Below, piece after piece: positions 9,751-21,129 of a DNA stretch of 64,000 bases. Numbering within the stretch: position 1 is the stretch's first letter; the number at the start of each line of letters is the position of its first letter. The translations under genes were made by a program, and so were the position numbers. The notes under the pieces are model-generated. The model was not told where the DNA came from. It did no database searches and saw only the letters and a list, made by a program, of their open reading frames with translations. This DNA comes from Salvia splendens (Eukaryota > Streptophyta > Magnoliopsida > Lamiales > Lamiaceae), in NCBI RefSeq assembly GCF_004379255.2, contig NC_056046.1, forward strand, positions 4,836,001 to 4,900,000, in the 5' to 3' direction.

Positions 9751-11005
9751 ATGAATTCAACATCCAGCAAAGCGTCCCTGATACTGAAACTGATCTTCCA
9801 GCTAACACAAGGGAGCCAACAATTGCCTCAACATATCTACAGAAAGCCACTCTGTCGAGAAAACAACAAACTAACAGCAATGTTGTTAGTGCTCATCATG
9901 TTCCATCAGAAAAGAAACTCGCGAGGAATGCATTAATGAATAAGCCACCACGGCCTTGGCTCTGGGGGGAACTTTGGAACAGAGTTAAACCATCCAAGAA
10001 AAGTGAGTTGTTTTCATCTGGAAAGCACCATAGTAAAACCAATATCCATATTCAAGTTTCTGCTGGAAAAGCAGAAATTTTTGAAGCAGACATACCACTG
10101 CCCAAGTTTAGTTGGGCTACAATTGCAGCTTCCACCAATCGTTTCTCATCTTCAAATATAGTCGGTCGTGGAGGATCTGGCAAAGTTTATAAGGTAAGTT
10201 GTTTCTTGAATGACCAATCGTTATAACAAGTTTCATTTTCAAAACCTCCCCCTAACTGAACCATGCATTTTTATAGGCTGTGCTACCTACAGGAAAAGTA
10301 GTTGCAGTTAAAAGGCAATCACCAGCATCCTCACAAGCTCTACAGGATTTTAAATCTGAGATTCTTTTGCTTTCAAGTCTTCAGCATCGGAACGTCATAA
10401 AATTACTAGGCCATTGCACTCATAGAGATGAAAAGTTGCTCGCATATACGAGTTCATGGAAAATAGAAGCCTAGAGACTTTTATAGGTTGGTTGGTGACT
10501 TTCACTAAAATCAGATGTCTATAGTTTTGGAATTATAGTCCTAGAGATTGTAAGCAGCAGGAGAGTCTGGAATATAGCTTATGGGGAGGCCATGAAATTC
10601 CTTCCTAGCTATGTAAGTACCAATGAAAAAAACATGCATATAGTTATGTAAATACAAAGTAATGATCAGTCTATGAACCACGGTCGTTTTCTAGGCGTGG
10701 AAGCTCTGGAGCGATGCGAATCCATTAAAACTAGTAGACAAATTACTTGGAGGTGCATTTCCAGTGGATGAAGCACTAAGATGCATTCAAGTTGGTCTGC
10801 TGTGCACACACAACGGGACCCAAACTGCAGACCCGAGATGCCTTGTGTTCTCAAGATTCAGGAAGGCGATGAGCCACAAGTGGAGCCGAAAGTAGAGGTA
10901 CAAAAGCCACCACTCCCTAGAGAAGATGTACCAACTGGTGGTGTACACAGTAATGAACCTGTCAGCAACGCAACGATGGAGCTCATTGAAACGCTGGAAA
11001 GATGA
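9751..11005 (+). pseudogene. Linker plus second-kinase relic (unit C)
   Basis: The frame opens with a polar linker, then RPWLWGELWNRVKPSKKSEL, the tail that precedes kinase 2 in units B and D. The 119-nt exon equivalent (10075-10193) reads PLPKFSWATIAASTNRFSSS and a P-loop VGRGGSGKVYK. In this copy the intron in front (10021-10074) starts GAAAG where GTAAG is expected. It is 54 nt and stop-free, so it reads through. A second exon (10277 onward: VLPTGKVVAVKR) has a 2-bp insertion near 10443. The exon with HRD and DFG is missing. C-lobe remnants follow (KSDVYSFGIIVLEIV near 10515; last exon from 10695) with another frameshift near 10815. No kinase activity is expected. Confidence 0.75.
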
Positions 11006-11520
11006 AACTGTCAGTTTTATTTTGACAGAACTTCATTTAGAGAAGAATAAAAAAAGAAACAGATAAAACTGCAGATCAGGTAACAGGAATTTGTGGTGCG
11101 TTTACACACTGCACTTGTATTGTACGCTTCAAATTTGTTGTTCGAGATTGAAGAGAACTTCAAGAAAGGGTTTACACATACGTATACAATCAGAATCATG
11201 ATCATTGAACAGGATGATATGTAATCAAGCAACCATCTATTACTTTTTACGTCTATCCATTCGCAGAATTATTATGTGAAACATATTATCTCATTACAAT
11301 CATGCAATCAAATCTAGGATTATCTGCATTGAATTACATAATCATAGCTTAAGGTAGGCATGTTCAAACACTTAAACCAGAAAAATGCACAATACTTCAT
11401 GTTAAACTTTTATTTCAAAGTAATTATAAGATCGCCAAGATCAAGAAAATAACCCAAAAAAATGTGCTATTTAAGGAAAGATTTTTAAGGCGGACGGCCA
11501 TCTATGGCGGAATAACAAGG
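11006..11520. other. Gap with no recognised feature
   Basis: AT-rich sequence between the unit C relic and the unit E fragment. I see no coding homology, RNA gene or terminal repeats. Confidence 0.4.
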
Positions 11521-11539
11521 GGGAGTAAAATTAGCAATG

Positions 11540-11965
11540 GATTATGGCGGGAAAAGGTGCATTTGCTCGCGTCTACAAGGTGACCATGTCAAGGCTGATT
11601 ATTTCCCATTTTTATTCCTTTCGATAATGCAATGAGTTTATCCTTCGCCAAACTAATTCTAATCTGAATCTTCGTATAGGTTGTGTTATCCACAGGAAGG
11701 ACAGCTGCAGTTAAGAGATATTCTTCATCACAAGACCAATTCACTTGGTTCAAAAATGAGATTCATTCAGTTTCCAGTCTCCATCAGCGGAGCATCATTA
11801 AACTACTTGACATTGCATTCACGACAAAACAAGGACGCATTTCAATTTCTAATGGATTGATAAATAGAGAACATAACATTTTTTTTCTTCAATGTAATGG
11901 AACATTTGCACATTGGTCAAGAGGCAAGTCTGAAAATGATTCACCGAGCCCAAGTGGTAGGCCAC
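11540..11965 (+). pseudogene. Second-kinase fragment (unit E), partial copy of unit D
   Basis: The end of a 119-nt-type exon (GTCTACAAG to 11579), its intron, and the next exon from 11680 (GRTAAVKRYSSS..FKNEIHSVSSLH) match unit D at 14087-14350, introns included. After about 11830 the copy jumps into sequence equal to the following intron of D (ATGTAATGGAACATTTGCACA), so an internal piece is lost. A 29-bp sequence with GAGCCCAAGTGGTAGGCC recurs at about 11944 and 12013 and marks the join to unit D. Confidence 0.7.
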
Positions 11966-12019
11966 AAAGTTTGAACATTTGCACATAGGAACATTTGAAA
12001 GGAAGAGATCATCGAGCCC

Positions 12020-14754
12020 AAGTGGTAGGCCACAAAGCTCTTGTGTCTATAGACAATACCACTGCACTTGAATTAACAGAGTTAACATGAAACAGTATCT
12101 AGTATCATTTTATGATGAATTTGATGATAAAGCAAAGGAATACGAGATCAACGGTCTTACCTGGAATACACCGGTGGATGTTGGCTTTAGGTACTTGGTC
12201 AGGATTCATTTCTGCAACCTAGGTCTCCATGGAGAGAGACTCAAAGTCCTTATTGGTCAAGTAGTTGTGGATGCTAACATTTTGATACAACTGGATGATG
12301 AATATGGTATCATAGAGTACATAGACTATGTAATGGCAGCTAAAGGCCGAAAAGAGGAGGGTAAACAAGAGCTCTTGATTTCCCTGCAGTATAATGATGA
12401 GTTTGTTGGTGCACATCAACTCATCAAGGGATTTGAGATATTCAAACTGAGCAATCCTGATAACAATCTTGCCAGTCCAAATGTCTTCCCTTCGAAAAGT
12501 GATTCTGCCCCTCGGATTATCAACAACTTAACGCCTATTCTGTCTCAAGGAAATGCAAATACAACTCTTGCAATAGCTATACTTGCTCTGGTGAATATAA
12601 TTGTCTATAAGCTGCGGGAAATCTATGAAGGAAGGAGCGTTACGGAGGATGAAAACATACGATCAGCAAAGGCTGAACGAGTCTGTCGATGTTTTTCTCT
12701 GGCTGAGATTCAATCAGCCACCAAAAACTTCAGTGAAAGGTTACTCATCGGAAGGGGAGGATTTGGTAAAGTTTACATTGGATCTATTGATAATGGGCGA
12801 GAGACTGTTGCCATAAAGAGGTTAAAATCTAACTCAACACAAGGGAAACATGAGTTTTTGACAGAGATTGAAACACTATGTGAGCTCCGACATATTAATC
12901 TTGTCTCTCTAATAGGCTACTGCAGTTATCACAGGGAAATGATTCTTGTTTACGAGTACATGCCCAGTGGCACACTGGCTGATCACCTCCATGATATGCC
13001 AGGGAAGGCAATGTTTCATGTTCTCTCACTTGGAAGAAACGCCTATATATCTGCATAGGAACCGCCCGAGGATTAGATTATCTCCACACAGGCAACAAAG
13101 TCATACATCGCGATGTTAAAGCTTCAAACATCCTCTTGGATGAAAATCTCATAGCCAAGGTCTCAGATTTTGGGTTAGCTAATCATGAAGATCGAATCAA
13201 GCTACAGAGCCATGTTAGCACAAGAGTTAAGGGTACACATGGGTACATGGACCCATATTATCAAAATACTGGCAAGTTGACAAGGAAAAGTGACGTATAT
13301 GCCTTTGGTGTAGTGTTGCTGGAAGTATTGTGCGAGAGAAAAGCACTAGGCCAAAGATTTGGAGAGGAAGATTTCTATCTCATCATATGGGCTCTAAACA
13401 AGATTAAAGAGGGAGAGGTTAATAAGATTGTAGCTTCGAGTTTGTTGGATGAAATCCTACCAGATAGTCTGAAGGTATTTGTTGAGGTTGCTGAAAGATG
13501 TTTGCACAACGAACCAAAGCAAAGGCCAACGATGGCTCAAATTGTGGTTCAACTTGAGTCTGCTCTTGAGCTTCAGGAGAGTGGAAAGACTGCTGAACCA
13601 AATCACGTAGCACTTGTTGATAATGATGTATGTCCAACAAATGAACATATGATGTTCTTTGCAAACACTGCGCTATCAGCAGAAGCCGCTGCAGATGTAC
13701 ATGTTGACAGTCCTCCTCCTATGGAACAAACTAATCGAAATCACTTTCTAGATGGAGAAGAAGATTGGAGAGAACCAAAATCGTATAAGGGACATTTTTG
13801 GGCATTGGATACACTGTGGAACAGATTAAAACCATCCAAGAGAAAAGAAATTAGCTTAGCATCAGGTATTAACTTGTTCCAAACACTTTCTATCATATGC
13901 TAATTCTTCAACCCATGATTAAATCACCAATCTGTATACTCCAAGCGTAAGATAGAAGTGTGCAATGATTTTGCAGAATTTGGTGAGGCAGACATAAGAG
14001 TGCCCAAGTATGAGTTTAGCAAGCTTGCGGCTGCTACCGATCTCTTCTCCTATTCCCATGAGATTGGAACAGGTGGATCAGCTCGAGTCTACAAGGTGAC
14101 TCTGTCAAGGCTGATGATTTCCCTTTTTTATTCCTTTAGATATGACACTGGGAAATGAGTTTATTCTTCTCCAAACTAATTCTTATTTGAATCTTCGTAT
14201 AGGCTGCATTACCCAGAGGAAGGACAGTCGCAGTAAAGAGATATTCTTCTACACGAGACCATGTCCAATGGTTCAAAAATGAGATTCTCTCAGTTTCCAG
14301 TCTCCATCACCAGAACATCATTATACCGCTTGGATATTGCATTCATGACAAAACATGTATGCTTTTGTATGAGTTCATGGAGAACGGAAGTTTAGACAGA
14401 TATATATTTGGTTGGTGATTTAGACTCTTTCCCTAGTTTTTTCAATGGATGGATAAATATAGAATCTAACATTTTTTTCTGTTTCTTGAATGTAATGGAA
14501 CATTTGCACATAGAAGAAGAACGACGTCGTAGGTTTCGGATGGTCAAATCGCTTCAAAGTCATTATTGGAATTGCTAAAGGAGTTATCTATCTTCATCAA
14601 GAGTCAAGTCCGAAAATGATTCACAGGAATCTTAACCCAACCAATATATTACTGGACAATGAGATGAATATCAGGCTTTGGCTTTGGCTTAGTCAAAATT
14701 ATTGAAGATGACCAAACACAAGAGTCCACCCGTGTTATTGCGACCACGTATTTT
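12020..14754 (+). pseudogene. FERONIA-like tandem kinase pseudogene (unit D)
   Basis: The first malectin subdomain is missing. A relic SIDNTTALELTEL ends in a stop near 12090. From 12087 a 323-codon frame covers malectin 2, a TM (TLAIAILALVNIIVY) and the N-lobe of kinase 1 (IGRGGFGKVY, VAIKRL). A 1-base loss near 13003 (GGG where GGGG would keep frame) breaks it. The downstream frame continues through HRD, DFG and the tail to the donor at 13865. The 119-nt exon is 13977-14095 and the next exon begins at 14205. Kinase 2 then decays: HRN for HRD, NP for the catalytic-loop Lys region, GFG for DFG, and at least two frameshifts near 14530 and 14680. The last two exons are absent. Confidence 0.75.
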
Positions 14755-15248
14755 TTTGATATATGCATCCTTTCCTTCTTTCCACACAAGAGTCCAAGCA
14801 TTTGTTCAGAGGTCTTAGTAGCTTCCAGTTGGCATGTTTATGTTAAATTTAGTACCCTTTGAAGAATTCAGTTACATTCTGCTTTTTTCACACTACGAAT
14901 GCACATGCATATCCTTATTTTAAATTCTTACTATATAAGATGATAGTCATTCTAAATTTAAATTTAAACTTAAACTTTTAGCTATCACTATTTAGTACGA
15001 AGACTACGTCAAAAATGGTGTGATGCAATGACGATAAATGGTGAATACTTAGGGAACACGTGTCAAAATTTGATAAGAGACAACTACAAGACATAACAAG
15101 CTCAATTATACTCCATATAACCCTCCAAACTGACTAGTCTTTGTAGGACCATTGACCTGCAAACTTACAAGTCTTTGCTCATGCAATGATAAGAGCTTTT
15201 ATGCCTCAAATTGAAACTAAACATTTTTTCTAATCAAACTCAACGACC
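14755..15248. other. Upstream region of the FERONIA-like gene
   Basis: AT-rich sequence that should contain the promoter and 5' UTR of the gene at 15249. An ATATAA near 15116 is a weak TATA candidate. No ORF or repeat of note. Confidence 0.35.
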
Positions 15249-17729
15249 ATGAAGTTCCATACTAGTATTAATTATCTCCTCCTTTTCCTCCTCCATATCA
15301 TCCCAGCAACTACAGTGCCTGCTTACACCCCAGCTGACCGTATACTCCTCAACTGCGGTGCCTCAGGAATCTTCAACGACACCAGCCACCGGAGTTGGGT
15401 GGGCGATACCGATTCTAAATTCATGCCAGAAAATGCGACCATATCTTTAGCCTCCTATATGGATCCTAGTGTTTCTCCAGTCCCTTATCACACCGCTCGT
15501 CTTTTCACTAACTCTTTCACCTACACATTTCCCATCAGCAAAGGACAGAAATTCCTTCGCCTCTACTTCTACCCCAACATTTACTCCCACCAAGACACTT
15601 CTACATCTCTCTTCTCTGTCTCCGCAAATTCCTTTAATCTACTAACCAATTTCAGCGCATTCCTTTACTCACAGAATTCTTCACAACCATCTTTCATGAA
15701 AGAATTCATCATCAATATCAAAGATCATAGTGTAAAACTAGCTTTAACTTTCTTACCAGAGCCATCCTCTACTGGTTTCGTGAACGGCATTGAAATCGTT
15801 TCAATCCCGGATGAACTCTACTTACGTAGAAATGAGGTCATTAAATACGTGGAGGAGAACAGTCAAATATTCAATCTGGATGGCAATACAGCTTTTGAGA
15901 GTCTTTACAGGCTAAACGTTGGTGGAGGCAGAGTTGATATTGAATACGACAGCGGCATGAACCGGGTGTGGTACCCAGATGATAACTACTTAGTCAGCAA
16001 AGCTGCCGGTAAGACTCTCCACGCTGACGACAACGTTGAAGTTACCTCACTTTCACACACTGCTCCAGATATAGTATACAAAAGTGCTAGAGTGACCGCG
16101 AATAACGCCATCATCTTGAATTGGGAGTTCCCTGTGGATTCAGGGTTTTACTATCTCATCAGGTTACACCTTTGTGAATTTATGCCGGGTGTAACCAAGT
16201 CAAAACAAAGGACTTTTTCGATATCCTTGAACAACATTGCTGCGGATATTGCAGCCGACGTTGTCTTATGGGCCGGCGGCCCTCTAATTCCCACCTTCAA
16301 GGACTACGTAATATGGGCACCTGATTATAGTGGGAAACAAAACTTGGTTCTGTCTGTGTTTCCTGTCAACGCACAAGATCCACATAATCGTATTGCTTTC
16401 TTGAATGGCCTTGAAATATTCAAACTCAATCATACCAACGGGAGCCTAGCATCCGCCAACCCTGAGCCGGCGGTGAACCATTTTCAGCTGATAATGAAGG
16501 AGAAGAAAAGTCGAGGATTGTATGTAGTTATTAGTGTTACGGTGACTGTGGTCGTCGGCGTGCTTGCTGTGGTTGGAGTATTGAGTTTTCTGATTTATCA
16601 AAGGCTGCATAAAGTGAAGAAGCAATCTTATGGCAGTGTCGCCCAGTCATCCTTCCTACCTCCTTCAACCACTTCAAGATCCACAACTGGTACTACTGCT
16701 GCCGATTCGCACCCTTGGAATTCCTGCAGATATTTCCCTCTCGCTGAGATCAAAGCTGCAACATCCAACCTAGATCGAAACTCCATCATCGGGAAAGGAG
16801 GATTCGGGTGCGTGTATATGGGGGTCATAGACGACGGCGCCACCACTGTGGCGATCAAACGGCTCAACCCGTCGTCCAATCAAGGGGCTCGCGAGTTCCT
16901 AACCGAAATCCACATGCTGTCGAAGCTAAGGCACCTCCACTTAGTATCACTTATCGGCTACTGTGACGAAGAAGGCGAGATGATCTTGGTGTACGATTAC
17001 ATGGCCCACGGCTCTTTACATGACCATCTCTACAGCTCCCACAAACCCCCTTTATCATGGAAACAGCGCCTCCAGATCTCCATGGGCGCTGCAAAAGGAT
17101 TGCACTATCTCCACACCGGGACTGAACACGCCATCATACATCGCGACGTCAAGTCCACTAACATCCTACTCGACCACAACTGGATCGCCAAGATATCCGA
17201 TTTTGGACTGTCCAAAATGGGAGAGTCGAACGATTCGTTCACGCATATCAGCACCAACATCAAGGGCACCTTCGGGTACTTGGATCCAAAATACCTATCG
17301 ACTCATCAGCTGACAAGAAAATCAGATGTGTATGCATTTGGAGTGGTTCTGTTCGAGCTTATTTCTGGAAGAGCAGCGGTGGATGTGAGGCTGGATGAGG
17401 AGCAGCATAGCCTGGCTGGATGGGCTCGATTTTGTGTACGAGAAGGACAAGTGGACGGGCTCATTGACAGAAACCTTGAGGGGCAGATTTCAGCAGGTTG
17501 TTTGGATGTGTTTGTAGGAATAGCAGGGAGGTGCATACACATTCAGCCACTGGAAAGGCCTAGCATGGCTGATGTGGTGATGGGCCTCGAATTAGCAGCA
17601 GCGTTACAGGAGACAACGGTGGTGGAAGATGATGATAATGATGCCGAAGGGATTCACAGCGATCAGAGCCAGGTGTTTGTTTCTATGGATGTGATATGTG
17701 GCACAAATTGTTCAGAATCAACCGGTTAG
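15249..17729 (+). CDS. FERONIA-like CrRLK1L receptor kinase (single kinase)
   Basis: Intronless 826-residue frame, as is usual for CrRLK1L genes. Signal peptide 1-23; complete two-part malectin-like ectodomain about 30-400 (ILLNCGASG at the start, FVNGIEIV near 177, FLNGLEIFKLN near 384); TM about 424-449; kinase about 510-785 with IGKGGFG, K537 (VAIK), D633 (HRD) and D651 (DFG), then a short acidic tail. All catalytic residues are present. FERONIA-clade proteins sit in the plasma membrane and act in RALF-peptide and cell-wall sensing in growth, reproduction and immunity; which member this is cannot be decided here. Unlike units A-D it has no 119-nt exon or second kinase, and it looks like the conserved parental type. 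Confidence 0.88.
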   Translation: MKFHTSINYLLLFLLHIIPATTVPAYTPADRILLNCGASGIFNDTSHRSWVGDTDSKFMPENATISLASYMDPSVSPVPYHTARLFTNSFTYTFPISKGQKFLRLYFYPNIYSHQDTSTSLFSVSANSFNLLTNFSAFLYSQNSSQPSFMKEFIINIKDHSVKLALTFLPEPSSTGFVNGIEIVSIPDELYLRRNEVIKYVEENSQIFNLDGNTAFESLYRLNVGGGRVDIEYDSGMNRVWYPDDNYLVSKAAGKTLHADDNVEVTSLSHTAPDIVYKSARVTANNAIILNWEFPVDSGFYYLIRLHLCEFMPGVTKSKQRTFSISLNNIAADIAADVVLWAGGPLIPTFKDYVIWAPDYSGKQNLVLSVFPVNAQDPHNRIAFLNGLEIFKLNHTNGSLASANPEPAVNHFQLIMKEKKSRGLYVVISVTVTVVVGVLAVVGVLSFLIYQRLHKVKKQSYGSVAQSSFLPPSTTSRSTTGTTAADSHPWNSCRYFPLAEIKAATSNLDRNSIIGKGGFGCVYMGVIDDGATTVAIKRLNPSSNQGAREFLTEIHMLSKLRHLHLVSLIGYCDEEGEMILVYDYMAHGSLHDHLYSSHKPPLSWKQRLQISMGAAKGLHYLHTGTEHAIIHRDVKSTNILLDHNWIAKISDFGLSKMGESNDSFTHISTNIKGTFGYLDPKYLSTHQLTRKSDVYAFGVVLFELISGRAAVDVRLDEEQHSLAGWARFCVREGQVDGLIDRNLEGQISAGCLDVFVGIAGRCIHIQPLERPSMADVVMGLELAAALQETTVVEDDDNDAEGIHSDQSQVFVSMDVICGTNCSESTG

Positions 17730-17910
17730 GGAGTTGAAATATTGTAGCAAATATATACTACGAATTATATCTCTGCACGATTAGGAGTCCTTTATTTGTC
17801 ACAAATTGTAAGAAATGTGAGTTGAAAATGTAATAAGTTAATGGAATATATGGCCTACTTACTAAGTTAATGAAATGTGAGTAACGGTAAAACCTGACTT
17901 GCATAATACA

Positions 17911-18148
17911 AGTGTATCATGTGACTCTAGCCCAGTGGATCAAGTCATGCACGAGGACTAGCCTTTCTGGTTGTATCGATCCCTTTCTAGTTGGGAGAAG
18001 AAACAACTGGAAGATGCCTACTGGATCGTGGAATCGACCGGCCATCAATGACAGATATAGTGGCATGGCAAGACTTGAGGATGCACTACAGCTCCAAGAA
18101 GCAACAGAAGCTATTAATGGAATCCAAGCCGAAGGAGCTGGCCAGTAA
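17911..18148 (+). pseudogene. C-terminal kinase relic of a CrRLK1L gene
   Basis: The 78-codon frame from 17912 has VTLAQWIKS, CIDPFLVG and LEDALQLQEATEAI, matching the end of CrRLK1L kinases (NLAEW, IDPxLxG, LEYALQLQEA). The alpha-H region between is mostly replaced by unrelated residues. It has no N-lobe or catalytic loop and lies just downstream of the intact receptor gene, so it is probably the remnant of a tandem duplicate. Confidence 0.6.
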
Positions 18149-18895
18149 CCCATATCGGGCATGTTAGCAAGCACGAGGATCAAGGATGGTACCGAGAAAA
18201 ATATAAAGTAGACAGATGGCACATATCCTTATCTCATGTAGTACTACCATACTACCATGTAATCTAAATTTATGTAATGGTTTTCAAATGTTTTCTTCTG
18301 GATTATTTTAAGATAAGAACAATACAACAGGGAAAGCAGAAGTCATCAGGAAAATGTCATATAAGCAACAGAGACACAAACATTGGCTCCTCGCCTTCAA
18401 ATTACTTTATCATCTTAATAAATAAACGGCATGTCTATCAGACTTTAAAATCTACTGTATCTCATTCGTCAAGCCGCAATGCTTTTGCTGGATTTTGGTT
18501 TCAAGGCTTTGAATCCAGATGCACGACCTAAACAAGTCCAATAGCCAGAACAAAGGTAATTAAGAATAGAATAAACTAATAAACCTAATCAGTACTTTTT
18601 CCTCTCACCTAATTCAAACAACAATACAACCAGCAAACTCTGGATTTCTCTGGGCATTCGCTTTGCTCTCCGCAGAAATAAGAAAACCGAGATTTCCATC
18701 ATCAAACACCACATAAAATCTTAGTTAACAACAGCCTAAGATAAAAGCTTAACTAAGAAGATAGACGCTGCGGTCTCATCTCCAGTTCCAGAGAAGCGCA
18801 AATTCATACACTGAAATTATAAAGTTGGAATCAAAGGTGCAATTAGCGAGGAGAAGCCGAATTCAGCTGAACTTACTGGAATCGCAATGCTCTAA
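18149..18895. other. Gap with no recognised feature
   Basis: AT-rich sequence between the kinase relic and the Harbinger element. No convincing gene on either strand. Confidence 0.4.
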
Positions 18896-18899
18896 GGCT

Positions 18900-19092
18900 A
18901 TCCACAATGGCGCCTAGCGCACCGCCTAGCCGAGCGCCAGCGCTAGGCGGTCGCTAGGCGAACCATTGCAGCTTCCGAAAACCGCCGAGCGGTTTTTCGG
19001 AATTAAAAATCGCCTAGCGCTAGGCGGTCGACGGGCGCTGGGCGATCCGCTCGGCGCCATTGCAGCGTCGGGATCGCCCAGCGCATCGCCCA
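18900..19092. repeat. GC-rich subterminal palindromes of the Harbinger element
   Basis: CGCCTAGCG, its complement CGCTAGGCG and CGCCCAGCG variants recur many times within 190 bp. Subterminal repeats of this kind are typical transposase-binding regions; binding is inferred. Confidence 0.6.
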
Positions 19093-19129
19093 GCGGTTTT
19101 TTTATTTTTTTTTTAAATTTTCGAGACAC

Positions 19130-19137
19130 TATATATA
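19130..19137 (+). promoter_or_regulatory. TATA box of the transposase gene
   Basis: TATATATA lies about 95 bp before the transposase ATG at 19226, with a pyrimidine-rich leader between. Confidence 0.5.
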
Positions 19138-19225
19138 CGCGATTTGCACTTCATTTTCATTCACACCACTTGTATTAACGAGTACTCTCTCTATCTTAAT
19201 TTCTATACAAGATCAACACCGAGAA

Positions 19226-20534
19226 ATGAGTAACGCGGGTGATGGCAGTGGAGGTAGTGGGGGGGACGCTGAGGAGTACGAACGTCGAATGACCGAAGCG
19301 TTTGAGGTATATACCAACCGCGGGATAGACCAATGGATGCAAAGAGCCTTGCAATCGGCGGTACCTCGACCTCGGCCAGTTGTCTATCGCCGACAAGCGA
19401 TTGATCGTGATCACGTAGCTGCACATCAGCGCCTATACGAAGACTACTTCGCAGAGGAGCCGCGGTTCAACGCCAACATTTTCAGACGACGTTTTAGGAT
19501 GAGCAGAGCCATGTTTATGCGTATTGTTAACGCCTTGGAGCAGCGATATCTGTATTTCCGCTTCAGGCACGATGCTGCTGGCAAACCCGGCCATACACCA
19601 ATTCAAAAGTGCACTGCGGCAATCCGGCAGTTGGCTTACGGAGTACATCCACATCGGTGAGAGGACTTCCCTGGAATGTTTGAAGTATTTCTGTCAAGCC
19701 GTGATTGAAGTATTCGGTGATCAGTATCTCCGAAAGCCTACCCACGAAGATTACCGGGATCTGCTGAGGATGCATGGGGAGCAGCATGGGTTCCCGGGAA
19801 TGTTAGGCAGCATAGATTGTATGCATTGGGAGTGGAGAAACTGTCCCGCTGCCTGGAAGGGGTTCTATACGACCGGCTACAAGGGAAAGAATCCCACGAT
19901 GATCCTCGAGGCCGTAGCTGATTACCGGCTGTGGATTTGGCATGCGTATTTTGGGATAGCCGGTTCGAACAACGACCTAAACGTCCTCAACTCGTCGCCC
20001 CTATTCAACGAGCAGTGCCAGGGCGTCGGTCCGGCCATCAGTTTTGTCGCCAAAGGCAACCGGCATGATATGGGCTACTACTTGGCGGATGGGATATACC
20101 CTAGGTGGCCCGTCTTTGTGAAGGCGATCCGATGCCCAAGAGATGAGAAGAAGGCCTACTTTGCGGCACAGCAGGAGTCCGCGCGCAAGGACGTGGAGCG
20201 CGCATTTGGTGTGCTCCAGGCTCGATGGGCGGCGGTTAGGGGTCCAACGCGTTTGTGGCACGTCGACTGCATTGCTGATATAATGTACGCATGTATTATC
20301 ATGCACAACATGATTGTCGAAGATGAAGGTGTACAACTGACGGATTGGGCCAACGACGATAATGAAGCCGGTCCAAGCCACGGCGTGGCCGTCCCCAACG
20401 CACGGAGTGGGGTACCTCACGATGAAGCCGGCCTCCTCCAAGCACATGCCGACATGCGGCAAACGGAAGCTCATATTCGACTCCAAAAGGATTTAATTGA
20501 AGAGTTATGGGCGCGGAGGACTGCTCGAAGTTAG
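19226..20534 (+). pseudogene. Harbinger (ALP1/HARBI1-like) transposase, frameshifted
   Basis: Two frames together make one transposase. 19226-19660 gives the N-terminal part (RRRFRMSRAMFMRIVNALE, a typical start for these proteins). From about 19641 a second frame (EYIHIGERTSLECL) runs to 20534. The sequence between LAYG and EYIHIGE is shortened, so a small deletion not divisible by three lost several residues and the frame. The DDE core is visible: the first Asp in GSIDCMHW, the second in SNNDLNV, the Glu in VERAFGVLQARW, with IMHNMIVEDE near the end. As it stands no full-length transposase can be made. Confidence 0.85.
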
Positions 20535-21129
20535 TTTTTTTTATTTATGTAATTTTGTAAAATGTACTTTTTTTAATGTAATTTTTATTATTAATGTACT
20601 TTTTTAAAATTTTAGTACTTTTTTAAATTTATTGTACTTTTTTAATTTATTGTACTTTTTTAAAATTAAAATAGTATTATTAATATTTCTCGTATATGTC
20701 TCGTAAATTAAATTCCGTATATTGTGTTATTAGTGATGTGGCTATTGATGTGGCTGGGCTATTTATGATATGGCTAGGCTATGGCTGGGCTATTTCTGAT
20801 GTGACAGGAGGATTTTTAGTATTGATGATGTGGCAGGAGGAGTTTGTGGCTGGGTTATTACTGGGCTATCACCACTATGGATAGTGCGGAATGCACCACA
20901 AAAAGCCAGGTGTATCTATATTGTATTCCATGCAATTAAAATGCAGGGCTGCTTAATTGTATAATGGGCATTTGATATCATATACTCCCCATTTCTATTT
21001 CAATTCGGTTACTCCTCCCTTCTGTCCCACACAAGTTATTCGTATTTCTTTTTTTAGACGTTATACTTAAATTAAGTTTTTTCTTTTTTCTTTTTTTTTG
21101 CAAAATAACGTTATTTCTCTCTATGAGGA

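Larger units (their letters stand above)
18896..20887 (+). mobile_element. PIF/Harbinger-type DNA transposon, about 2 kb
   Basis: The left end GGCTATCCACAATGG and the reverse complement of the right end (GCACTATCCATAGTGG) form imperfect terminal inverted repeats around a Harbinger transposase. TAA stands just outside the left end, as expected for this superfamily, but no matching TAA is seen on the right, so the right boundary is approximate. The first 200 bp are GC-rich with repeated GCGCCTAGCG-type palindromes. The last 350 bp contain repeated TGTACTTTTTTAA motifs. Confidence 0.7.

Noticed and set aside
18966..19178. Overlapping small frames on both strands at the left end of the Harbinger element
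   Set aside because: They come from GC-rich palindromic subterminal repeats, not genes.
20001..20486. 161-codon minus-strand frame
   Set aside because: It lies opposite the transposase and has no recognisable domain.
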